Positions 1 through 5,771 of a stretch of DNA of 8,845 bases are shown piece by piece. The stretch is from an uncultured Granulicatella sp. Its GTDB lineage: Bacteria; Bacillota; Bacilli; Lactobacillales; Aerococcaceae. How positions within the stretch are numbered: position 1 is the stretch's first letter; the number at the start of each line of letters is the position of its first letter. The notes below the pieces were generated by a model. It was not told where the DNA came from, did no database searches, and saw nothing but the letters and a program-made list of their open reading frames with translations. Position numbers and translations under genes: made by a program. The stretch is from contig URWJ01000056.1 in the NCBI GenBank assembly GCA_900551535.1, positions 1 through 8,845 of the forward strand. The letters run 5' to 3'.

Positions 1-28
1 GGAGTTCAGACGTGTGCTCTTCCGATCT
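1..28. other. Illumina adapter sequence at contig end (artefact)
   Basis: The first 28 bases match the 3' portion of the Illumina TruSeq/Nextflex-style read-2 adapter, recognisable by its core GTGTGCTCTTCCGATCT ending at base 28. Genomic sequence begins at about base 29. This is untrimmed library adapter retained by the assembler, not biology. It creates a false GTG start at base 12 that adds eight adapter-derived residues to the first gene, and any upstream promoter or gene is simply missing here. Confidence 0.97.
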
Positions 29-35
29 TGAGAGC

Positions 36-464
36 ATGGAAAAAATTCTATATACAACAACAGCCGTTAATGAAGATGGACTAACAGGTGTAGTGTACAC
101 CAAGGGAAATGGAGACAAAGACTTTAGCGTTACGACTTCTTCTCCAAGAAGTGCAGAAGCTGGGACAAACCCTGAACAATTATTTGCCTTAGCATATGCG
201 ACTTGTTTAAATGCTTCTATTGAATTTGTTGAAAAACGAAAAAAATTAGAACACAAGAGTAAGGTAGAAGTAAAGATTGATTTAACATTCGATCGTGAGG
301 GTGAAGGCTATTTATTCCATCCGTCCGTGCGCGTTGTAATGCCAGGACGTAGCGAAGAATTGGCTCGTGAAATTCTCGAAGAAGCAGAACGCCAATGCCC
401 GATTCATAAATTATTAAAAGGAGTTACAGTTCCTCCAGTGGAACTTTCAATAGCCGATGAGTAA
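36..464 (+). CDS. OsmC/Ohr-family peroxiredoxin (organic hydroperoxide resistance type)
   Basis: A cytoplasmic thiol peroxidase of the OsmC/Ohr superfamily, 142 residues, the usual length. Members reduce organic hydroperoxides using a reactive cysteine that forms a disulphide with a second cysteine. Both are present: Cys57 in the motif NPEQLFALAYATC, at the head of the central helix, and Cys121 in the QCPIH motif. The N-terminal stretch (LYTTTAVNEDGLTGVV) fits the first strands of the fold. The start is ATG at 36; the in-frame GTG at 12 lies inside adapter sequence and is rejected. The true upstream region and ribosome binding site are not available, because only seven genomic bases precede the ATG. 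The gene overlaps the downstream acetyltransferase by 8 nt (ATGAGTAA), so the two are probably co-transcribed and translationally coupled. Whether it is OsmC, Ohr or a third subgroup cannot be decided by eye, so no symbol is given. Confidence 0.9.
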   Translation: MEKILYTTTAVNEDGLTGVVYTKGNGDKDFSVTTSSPRSAEAGTNPEQLFALAYATCLNASIEFVEKRKKLEHKSKVEVKIDLTFDREGEGYLFHPSVRVVMPGRSEELAREILEEAERQCPIHKLLKGVTVPPVELSIADE

Positions 465-1017
465 TGTATTGTTAAGAGTAGCAACCCTTGAAGATGCAAC
501 ATCTATTCAAGCCATCTACGCTCCCTATGTAGAAACGACAGCCATCACTTTTGAAGAAGTGGTTCCGAGCGTGGAAGAGTTCCAAGGACGTATCCAAAAA
601 ACATTAGAGCACTTTCCATATCTTGTACTAGAAGAGAATGGGGAAGTTGTCGGATATGCGTATGCTGGACGATTTTCAGCGCGTGCTGCCTTTGACTGGT
701 CTTGCGAAGTTAGTATTTATATTAGCTTAGCCCACCAAAGAAAAGGCTATGGAAAATTGTTGTATGCTGCCTTAGAGGAAAAGTTGTTGGAGCTAGGGTA
801 CCAAAACATCTATGCCTGCGTTGCCGTTCCAGAAGTGGAAGATGAGTACTTAACGATGAATAGTGTAAACTACCATAAATATTTAGGGTTTGAAGAATGC
901 GGACACTTCAAAAAATGTGGCTGCAAATTCAACCGTTGGTACGATATTGTATGGCTTCAAAAACACGGAGCTACAACGATTCCTACAAAACGTCCAGATC
1001 AATTTACAGCATTATAA
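457..1017 (+). CDS. GNAT acetyltransferase, phosphinothricin N-acetyltransferase-like
   Basis: A 186-residue GCN5-related N-acetyltransferase that would transfer acetyl from acetyl-CoA to a small amine. It resembles the Pat/Bar/MnaT group: an N-terminal IYAPYVETTAITFEE segment (20-34), the VVGYAYAGRFSARAAFDWSCE block (64-84) and the acetyl-CoA loop Q94-R95-K96-G97-Y98-G99 following strand beta4. The late NxxNYHKYLGF motif (135-144) and a conserved aromatic stretch NRWYDIVWLQK (159-169) complete the match. Members of this group act on methionine sulfoximine, methionine sulfone or other amino-acid analogues, and many annotated as phosphinothricin-specific have another native substrate; I do not assign one. 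Four cysteines (121, 148, 154, 156) cluster in the C-terminal half. No good Shine-Dalgarno lies at a normal distance from the ATG, which fits coupling to the overlapping OsmC-family gene. A strong terminator follows directly. Confidence 0.88.
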   Translation: MSNVLLRVATLEDATSIQAIYAPYVETTAITFEEVVPSVEEFQGRIQKTLEHFPYLVLEENGEVVGYAYAGRFSARAAFDWSCEVSIYISLAHQRKGYGKLLYAALEEKLLELGYQNIYACVAVPEVEDEYLTMNSVNYHKYLGFEECGHFKKCGCKFNRWYDIVWLQKHGATTIPTKRPDQFTAL

Positions 1018-1021
1018 AGTG

Positions 1022-1062
1022 AAGATCCCATCAGCAAAAATTTGTTGATGGGATCTTTTTTT
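1022..1062 (+). terminator. Intrinsic terminator of the OsmC-GNAT pair
   Basis: A 12-bp perfect stem, AAGATCCCATCA (1022-1033) pairing with TGATGGGATCTT (1046-1057), can extend inward by a G-U pair and several more pairs. The right arm runs into a continuous T tract ending at 1062. It starts five bases after the acetyltransferase stop codon. It is a classic rho-independent terminator in the plus direction; the opposite strand lacks a U tract after the stem. Confidence 0.93.
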
Positions 1063-1069
1063 AATATGA

Positions 1070-1105
1070 CATTACCAAATATGGTAATTACCATATTTGG
1101 TAATG
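1070..1105. repeat. 36-bp perfect palindrome made of two overlapping 18-bp dyads
   Basis: Bases 1070-1105 are exactly self-complementary. Internally there are two overlapping 18-mers, ATTACCAAATATGGTAAT (1071-1088) and ATTACCATATTTGGTAAT (1087-1104). Each is itself a dyad with 7-bp arms ATTACCA/TGGTAAT around a 4-nt centre, and the two share the two bases at 1087-1088. It lies between the terminator of the plus-strand pair and the 3' end of the convergent minus-strand gene. Neither strand has a U tract after the palindrome, so a terminator role is unlikely. It could be a tandem protein-binding site, a cruciform-forming element or a dispersed intergenic repeat. Confidence 0.85.
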
Positions 1106-1117
1106 ATCATAAAAGAT

Positions 1118-1139
1118 AAATTATCATATATGATAATTT
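1118..1139. repeat. 22-bp perfect palindrome related to the neighbouring 36-bp palindrome
   Basis: Bases 1118-1139 are exactly self-complementary. The core ATTATCATATATGATAAT (1120-1137) has the same layout as the two dyads in the 36-bp palindrome next to it: ATTAYCA, four bases, TGRTAAT, differing only at a C/T position, its G/A partner and the centre. It begins four bases beyond the stop codon of the minus-strand gene, and on that strand is followed by ATCTTTTATG, a weak T-rich run. It may therefore also act as a poor AU-rich transcription terminator for that gene. Confidence 0.8.
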
Positions 1140-1143
1140 TGAC

Positions 1144-2604
1144 TTATTTGAATTCATTCAGCTTCTGCTTAAAGAACACCCAGCAGCATTTCGTCGATTC
1201 AGGATTCATCCGCAAGTGCTCGATTAATTCATAAGTTGGATGCCATCTGCGCAGTTGATCCGATGAGAAGTGCTCGAGAAATTCTGAAAATGGATGATCA
1301 TATGGTTCTTTTGGCAGACCACTGCAGAAGATGGAGAAGAGACCAAGTAATTTACCAAAGGCATTTCCGAGTTCGCCTTGAGTCCAGTGAATATGACGAA
1401 GTAGCCCATCCATATGCGTCGAAGGAACTTTATGCAAGCACTTATTAGAGCGGACATTCCACTCGTGCGAGAGTTCGATGGAAGGGAACGCGCCATTGAA
1501 CCAGTCTTCCTCGATTTCCATTTCGATGTAGCATTTTAATATTTCTTGCAAAGGCTGATGACTCTCGATGCTGGTGTTTAACTTATTCGTTCTAAAATAG
1601 TGATAGAGCAATTCTTCTTGGATTTGATTTACAAACTTATCGTCCGTTAGTTTATCCGGATAAATGGTTTTAATAATGGCTTTGGAAATCGTTTGGGATA
1701 AAATCGGTAGAAGTGTACAAAATTCTAAAATAGAATGGTGCAGATGAAGCTGTTCGAAATCGGATTTTTGCATAATGACAAAAGAATGGGTGTATTCCTG
1801 AAGAAAGACTTTGCCGAGTTGCTTTAAGCATTGATGCAGCGCAGTCATAAAATCAGTGAATACACCCAAGTTTAAGCAAGTTGTATGTTCATTATGGAAA
1901 TGACTAGGGAATGGATTTGGACCAAAGTTAATGTAGAAGTCTTGTTTTGGCAAAACGGAAGACGCAAGAGTAATCAGCTCCTCTAAAACGAGCAGCGTCT
2001 CTTCTTTTGATAAATGTAAATAGTGCACAGGAATATACGTTTGCGGGAATGACTCTAAGTAATCGTTATAAAGGCGCAAGAAAGAATCTTTGCTCTCTTT
2101 GATGAGCGTGTAATAGAACTCAGTAATTTGTGGGCCAAACGAGAAGGCTAAAACGTCTTTGTAGGAGACAGTAGGTTGGTCTAGGAGTTTCTGGTAATGT
2201 AAGTGGAAATAATCTCTCAAGCTATCGAGATGAGGAATGAGATCGATGATGCTGTCGCCGCGCATGCCTTTAATCCACAGCGAGGTCAGCGCGTGGCATT
2301 CTTCGGAAAATGGTTTGTTGAAACAGCGTAGGGCGTTTTGATGACGCAAATAATAGTGTCGCAGCTTCTGGAATTCTTTCTGCTGGTCATAGGACAGCGC
2401 TTGTGGGAAATCTTCAAAGTGGTGGATTAAGAAAGTGGACTCGGTTGTGCCGAGTAAATACTCGATAATCTCTTCAAAAGACTTGTTGTACGGATTTGGA
2501 TTCTGGCTGAAGAGATTGTTGTAGTAATTCTGTTGCTGCTGTTGTTCCTCAAGCAGCTGAATCTGTTTTACCAATAAGCTTAAATCTTGAGTATAGCGTT
2601 CCAT
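1144..2604 (-). CDS. Protein of unknown function, 486 residues
   Basis: I do not recognise this protein. It is a long open frame with normal-looking composition and clear expression signals: start ATG at 2604 preceded at nine bases by GGGAGAG (2614-2620), and a near-consensus promoter further upstream. The longer in-frame version starting at 2670 is rejected because it would begin inside the -35 element. There is no signal peptide and no obvious membrane helix, so it is probably cytoplasmic. Residues 18-25 are a Glu/Gln-rich stretch (LEEQQQQQ) in a likely N-terminal coiled coil. The rest looks mainly alpha-helical and is unusually rich in His, Phe, Tyr and Leu, with His clusters at 235-240 (HFHNEH) and 287-290 (HLHH) and Cys474-Cys475 near the C-terminus. 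No catalytic motif is recognisable, and the His clusters are not proof of metal binding. It stands alone as a single-gene unit, convergent with the acetyltransferase and divergent from the VanZ-like gene. Confidence 0.8.
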   Translation of the reverse strand: MERYTQDLSLLVKQIQLLEEQQQQQNYYNNLFSQNPNPYNKSFEEIIEYLLGTTESTFLIHHFEDFPQALSYDQQKEFQKLRHYYLRHQNALRCFNKPFSEECHALTSLWIKGMRGDSIIDLIPHLDSLRDYFHLHYQKLLDQPTVSYKDVLAFSFGPQITEFYYTLIKESKDSFLRLYNDYLESFPQTYIPVHYLHLSKEETLLVLEELITLASSVLPKQDFYINFGPNPFPSHFHNEHTTCLNLGVFTDFMTALHQCLKQLGKVFLQEYTHSFVIMQKSDFEQLHLHHSILEFCTLLPILSQTISKAIIKTIYPDKLTDDKFVNQIQEELLYHYFRTNKLNTSIESHQPLQEILKCYIEMEIEEDWFNGAFPSIELSHEWNVRSNKCLHKVPSTHMDGLLRHIHWTQGELGNAFGKLLGLFSIFCSGLPKEPYDHPFSEFLEHFSSDQLRRWHPTYELIEHLRMNPESTKCCWVFFKQKLNEFK

Positions 2605-2622
2605 TATAATACACTCTCCCAA

Positions 2623-2649
2623 TAATGTATTTGTTACATTAATTGTAAC
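2623..2649 (-). promoter_or_regulatory. Candidate operator: two interlocking TGTA/TACA dyads over the -10 region
   Basis: Two inverted repeats share a half-site. TAATGTA (2623-2629) pairs with TACATTA (2635-2641) across 5 nt, and GTTACA (2633-2638) pairs with TGTAAC (2644-2649) across 5 nt. The cores TGTA, TACA, TGTA start at 2626, 2635 and 2644, exactly 9 bp apart. The block covers the -10 hexamer and the expected transcription start of the minus-strand gene, the position expected for a repressor site. The binding protein is unknown; this could also be chance in AT-rich DNA. Confidence 0.5.
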
Positions 2650-2670
2650 GCTTTCATATAGATGCGTCAA
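2642..2670 (-). promoter_or_regulatory. Sigma-70-type promoter of the unknown minus-strand gene
   Basis: Read on the minus strand, TTGACG (2670-2665) is followed after exactly 17 bases by TACAAT (2647-2642), both one mismatch from consensus. The predicted start point is near 2635, giving a leader of about 30 nt that carries the GGGAGAG ribosome binding site. Confidence 0.8.
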
Positions 2671-2719
2671 TATACATTTTTATCTATTTTTTATGGAATT
2701 TAAGAAATAGGAAAGACGC

Positions 2720-2748
2720 TTGACTAAACTTGTAGAGTTGACCATAAT
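2720..2748 (+). promoter_or_regulatory. Sigma-70-type promoter of the VanZ-like gene
   Basis: TTGACT (2720-2725), a 17-base spacer, then CATAAT (2743-2748). It points toward the VanZ-like gene, whose ATG lies about 30 bases downstream. It is separate from the divergent minus-strand promoter, with about 50 bp between their -35 elements. Confidence 0.75.
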
Positions 2749-2778
2749 AAAGAAAGTTAACGAGGAAGGAGAGGTTTC

Positions 2779-3261
2779 ATGTCCAAGAAAACAAAAGCAA
2801 CCATTGCGATTACACTAGCGATTGCAGTCATGGTTTTAATTTTTATTAGTTCAAGTATGCCTTACAAGGATCAGTCGTTGGTGTCTACGATTCAAAAGGG
2901 ACTGCCGATGCAACCTTTTTCGGAATTATTATCCAAAATCAAATTTGAATATGCAGGACAAACCATCAGTATTCCTTCTTTAGGATATGCGCAGTTTGTT
3001 GAATTCTTTATTCGTAAAGCCGCTCATTTCTTAGCTTACTTCTTCATTGGATATCAATGGACGAGAGGGTTAAGTGTTCACGTCCGTAAAAAAGGATGGC
3101 CACAGTTCTTGGCGTTCTTTATCGCAGTGCTATATGCGATGACTGATGAATTCCACCAAGGAGTGACTCCAGGTCGTACACCTCTAATCCAAGATGTTTT
3201 CGTAGATGCTGTAGGCGCAGCAGTCGGTGTAGGACTAGGAACCTTGAAAAAAATTAGATAA
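2779..3261 (+). CDS. VanZ-like family integral membrane protein
   Basis: A 160-residue membrane protein of the VanZ-like family. An N-terminal helix (about 8-26) is followed by an extracytoplasmic segment typical of Firmicute members (SMPYKDQS onward, about 25-70). Then come three more hydrophobic segments near 73-92, 108-122 and 138-156. Family signatures are clear: F77-IRKAAHFLAY in the second helix, then D123-E-F-H126-Q127 and P131-G-R133 with the following D139/D143 of the DxFxDxxGxxxG motif. The strong ribosome binding site AAGGAG (2766-2771) sits seven bases before the ATG. The name comes from the teicoplanin-resistance gene vanZ, but no other van gene is present; most chromosomal homologues have no resistance role assigned, so a drug-resistance function should not be read into the name. 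It is a single-gene unit with its own promoter and terminator. Confidence 0.9.
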   Translation: MSKKTKATIAITLAIAVMVLIFISSSMPYKDQSLVSTIQKGLPMQPFSELLSKIKFEYAGQTISIPSLGYAQFVEFFIRKAAHFLAYFFIGYQWTRGLSVHVRKKGWPQFLAFFIAVLYAMTDEFHQGVTPGRTPLIQDVFVDAVGAAVGVGLGTLKKIR

Positions 3262-3270
3262 TAAACTTGA

Positions 3271-3302
3271 AACGTTGAAGAGATTTTCTTCAGCGTTTTT
3301 TT
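3271..3302 (+). terminator. Intrinsic terminator after the VanZ-like gene
   Basis: AACGTTGAAGA (3271-3281) pairs with TCTTCAGCGTT (3287-3297) through ten Watson-Crick pairs and one G-U. The loop is five bases and the T run extends to 3302. It isolates the VanZ-like gene from the com operon downstream. Confidence 0.88.
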
Positions 3303-3373
3303 GTTGCTCAAAAGACTCCTTTTCATTTTTTATCGTAGTTCTTTATGACTAGTCAAAGAGTGGGGGAAGAACG

Positions 3374-4444
3374 ATGGAAATGAATGAATTAGCAACGGAA
3401 GTGTTCACGCAAGCCATTAAACACCAATTAGATGATATTCATTTATTACCGGTTGGAGAGGAGTATGTATTTTATTTAAGAGATGTCAATGGGTTAAAAG
3501 AGTTGAGAAGAATTTCAGACGAAGTGGCCTTGCAATTTATTTCGTACTTAAAGTATCAAGCGGGAATGGATGTAGGAGAGAGACGAAGACCGCAGAGTGG
3601 TTCCTTAACCTTTGAGATTTCAAAGGACCAGATGATTGAACTGAGATTATCAGTGATTACGAATTTTAAGCAGAAGGAATCTATGGTTATCAGGCTCTTG
3701 CATCGGTCTAAAAAAGAAAAGGCGTCGATTCGTTCGATGACTTATTTTCCAAAGGACTGGGCGCTCTTACAACAATTCTTACGCTATAAGAGCGGCTTGA
3801 TTTTATTTTCCGGACCGGTCAGTTCTGGAAAAACGAGTACGATGTATGCCCTGCTCAGGGGCCGTATGCAAGAAAAGACGCTTCAAGTGATTACGATGGA
3901 AGACCCAGTGGAGTATCATGAGCCGATGTTTTTACAGACGGAGATTAACGAGAAGGCTGGAATTACGTACGAATTACTCATTAAGAGTTGCCTGCGTCAT
4001 CACCCTGATATTTTACTCATCGGTGAAATTCGAGATGAAATGACGGCAAAGATGGCGATTCGTGCAGCCTTAACGGGGCACTTAATTCTAGCAACCGTTC
4101 ATGCCAAGGACTGTAATGGAGTGGTAGCAAGGCTCTTGGAACTGGGCGTCAGTAAGACGATGCTCGAGCAAACCATTATCGCGATTTGTTCACAACGCCT
4201 TCTCCCTCGGTATTGTGGGCTATGCGGTAAGGAATGCCAGTTGCATTGTAATCATTTAACAAACGGAGAAAAGCGCGGGACGATTTTTGAAATCGAAACT
4301 CATGAAAAGTTAGCGCATTTCTTTAAAACGAATCAATTCGGGACTGATGAAGAAAGAGTACATCCTTTTAATAAGGTATTGAGGAAGGCTTATGCATTGG
4401 GATACATTACGGACAAAACTTACGAAACCTATCAAATTATCTAA
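3374..4444 (+). CDS. comGA: ComGA, competence pseudopilus assembly ATPase
   Basis: A cytoplasmic secretion ATPase of the PilB/GspE superfamily that powers assembly of the competence pseudopilus for DNA uptake; 356 residues, typical for ComGA. The N-terminal domain spans about 1-115, with the segment V67-GERRRPQSGSL characteristic of these ATPases. The motor domain follows: Walker A G147-PVSSGKT, Asp box I173-TMEDPVE, Walker B I213-LLIGEIRD with catalytic E218, and His box H236-LILATVHA. A cysteine cluster, C281-GLC284-GKEC288-QLHC292, fits the metal-binding tetracysteine region of PilB-type ATPases. The ATG at 3374 is preceded by GGGGGAA at 3362-3368. It is the first gene of a seven-gene com operon and overlaps comGB by 53 nt. 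I see no clear consensus promoter or cin-box upstream. Confidence 0.97.
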   Translation: MEMNELATEVFTQAIKHQLDDIHLLPVGEEYVFYLRDVNGLKELRRISDEVALQFISYLKYQAGMDVGERRRPQSGSLTFEISKDQMIELRLSVITNFKQKESMVIRLLHRSKKEKASIRSMTYFPKDWALLQQFLRYKSGLILFSGPVSSGKTSTMYALLRGRMQEKTLQVITMEDPVEYHEPMFLQTEINEKAGITYELLIKSCLRHHPDILLIGEIRDEMTAKMAIRAALTGHLILATVHAKDCNGVVARLLELGVSKTMLEQTIIAICSQRLLPRYCGLCGKECQLHCNHLTNGEKRGTIFEIETHEKLAHFFKTNQFGTDEERVHPFNKVLRKAYALGYITDKTYETYQII

Positions 4445-5462
4445 GAAATGGAAGGGGCCTGTTCAAAGTCGGTTCCTCATTCAGCTTGCTCATTTACTCC
4501 AGGAAGGGTTCAGCTTGGATGAGGCGTTGAAGTTTCTAGAATACTTATTCGACTCAGAGAAGAAAGACTTGGAGAAAATGCGGGATACGCTTGGAGAAGG
4601 ACGGCGTTTTGATGAGTGCTTGAAACGGGTCGGATACTCAGAAACGAACACCTCACAAATTTATTTATCCATGCAGTTTGGTAGCTTCGAGAAGGCCTGT
4701 GCGTCGATTGGAGAGTTTCTAACCAGGAAGCAAAAACAGCAAAAGAAAATGCAACAGATGATGATGTATCCTGCATTTCTTTTTACGTTTGTTATCGGGA
4801 TGGTGCTCTGTATCCGAATGCTGTTACTCGACCAACTTTCCAGCATGGTGCAAGAAGAACAACTCAAGCAGTCTGGCTTCCTTTATTGGATATGGCTTGG
4901 GTTTCAAAACTTACCACAGCTGGCAACGGGATTTTTGATGATTGTTGTGACGCTTGTTCTTCTTATTCGCTTGTACTGGAAAAGGAAGAACACCTACGAT
5001 CAGTTTCGCATGTTGATTTCACTGCCGGTCATTGGAAAGAGTGCGCAGCAATACGTGACGTTTTTGTATGCACGAGAGTTCTCGTATTTTCTAGGGAATG
5101 GACAGTCGCTATTATCGATGGTGTCCGAACTCAAAAAAGAAGGAACCAGCGCACTGTCGAAGATGATTGCGCAGAAACTAGAAGAACAACTGATTCAAGG
5201 AGAATCTTTTTCTACGGCGCTTGAGAAGATGAAGCTATTCCGACAGGAGTTTATCTGGCTCGTGTTAGAAGGAGAAAAGACAAGGCAACTAGACGTGCAA
5301 CTACAAGTATATGCCGACCAAATGCTCGACGAATTTACCCAAGGCATCGAAAAGAAAATTAAGTGGATTCAACCGTTACTACTCATGGGGATTGGATTCC
5401 TCATCGTTTCCATGTATCTGATCTTATTACTACCGACACTAACGATGATTGGAGGAAATTAA
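4392..5462 (+). CDS. comGB: ComGB, competence pseudopilus membrane platform protein
   Basis: A polytopic inner-membrane protein of the type II secretion F/PilC family, which anchors the ATPase and feeds pseudopilins into the growing fibre. Two T2SSF domains are visible: FLIQLAHLLQEGFSLDEAL (28-46) through the first membrane helix at about 126-146, and the repeat unit starting YAREFSYFLGNGQSLLSMV (226-244). Further membrane helices lie near 178-196 and 326-350, giving the usual three. Length is 356 residues. The ATG at 4392 has GAGG seven bases upstream and sits 53 nt inside comGA; no later ATG, GTG or TTG occurs before the conserved domain begins, so this start is kept despite the long overlap. 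The stop TAA at 5460-5462 is two bases from the comGC ATG. Confidence 0.95.
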   Translation: MHWDTLRTKLTKPIKLSKKWKGPVQSRFLIQLAHLLQEGFSLDEALKFLEYLFDSEKKDLEKMRDTLGEGRRFDECLKRVGYSETNTSQIYLSMQFGSFEKACASIGEFLTRKQKQQKKMQQMMMYPAFLFTFVIGMVLCIRMLLLDQLSSMVQEEQLKQSGFLYWIWLGFQNLPQLATGFLMIVVTLVLLIRLYWKRKNTYDQFRMLISLPVIGKSAQQYVTFLYAREFSYFLGNGQSLLSMVSELKKEGTSALSKMIAQKLEEQLIQGESFSTALEKMKLFRQEFIWLVLEGEKTRQLDVQLQVYADQMLDEFTQGIEKKIKWIQPLLLMGIGFLIVSMYLILLLPTLTMIGGN

Positions 5463-5463
5463 A

Positions 5464-5769
5464 ATGAAAATGAAAACAAAGAAAAAAGGCTTCACGTTAA
5501 TCGAATTACTCGTGTGCCTCTTTATTATTGGCTTGATGATGCTACTCATTATCCCAAATATTGCGCAACAAAGAAAGACTGCACAAGAAAAGGCTGACGA
5601 AGCAATTGTGAATGTAGTTAAGACTCAACAACAATCGTATATGCTAGAACATAATACAAAAGAAGTTCCGACAGTAGATGAATTGCTTAATAAAAAGTAT
5701 ATCGACCAAAAGCAACTTGATGCTTATAAAAAGGTAGATCCTAAGCTTATTACACCTGCTGCTCAATAA
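5464..5769 (+). CDS. comGC: ComGC, major competence pseudopilin
   Basis: The major structural subunit of the competence pseudopilus, 101 residues. The class III-type leader KTKKKG is followed by FTLIELLVCLFIIGLMMLLIIP: cleavage by prepilin peptidase (ComC/PilD type) is expected after Gly9, with Phe10 methylated or exposed and the assembly residue Glu14 at +5. The hydrophobic helix runs to about 30; the charged body 35-101 is typical of ComGC. The start ATG at 5464 follows the strong site GGAGG (5451-5455) by eight bases. An upstream in-frame TTG at 5449 overlaps that ribosome binding site and is rejected. The following comGD begins two bases after the stop. Confidence 0.96.
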   Translation: MKMKTKKKGFTLIELLVCLFIIGLMMLLIIPNIAQQRKTAQEKADEAIVNVVKTQQQSYMLEHNTKEVPTVDELLNKKYIDQKQLDAYKKVDPKLITPAAQ

Positions 5770-5771
5770 TT

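Noticed and set aside
12..35. GTG start for the OsmC-family gene
   Set aside because: The GTG and most of the extension lie in Illumina adapter sequence; ATG at 36 starts the conserved family N-terminus.
1070..1139. CRISPR array or mobile element end in the palindromic interval
   Set aside because: There are no regularly spaced unique spacers, no transposase and no target-site duplication; the repeats are dyads with overlapping or short spacing.
2528..2560. Trinucleotide-like CTG/TTG run in the unknown gene
   Set aside because: It encodes the short Gln-rich stretch at residues 18-25 with mixed CAA/CAG codons; too short and irregular to call a microsatellite or phase-variation tract.
2605..2670. 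Longer version of the unknown minus-strand protein starting at 2670
   Set aside because: This start sits in the -35 element and would place the promoter and ribosome binding site inside the gene; ATG at 2604 has GGGAGAG at proper spacing.
2779..3261. Glycopeptide resistance by the VanZ-like gene
   Set aside because: No vanH, vanA, vanX, vanR or vanS is present; VanZ-like proteins are common chromosomal membrane proteins without known resistance role.
4886..5224. Plus-strand 112-residue open frame inside comGB
   Set aside because: It is an out-of-frame shadow of comGB, which has continuous family features across the same stretch.
5449..5463. TTG start for comGC
   Set aside because: It overlaps the GGAGG ribosome binding site; ATG at 5464 gives the standard short prepilin leader.
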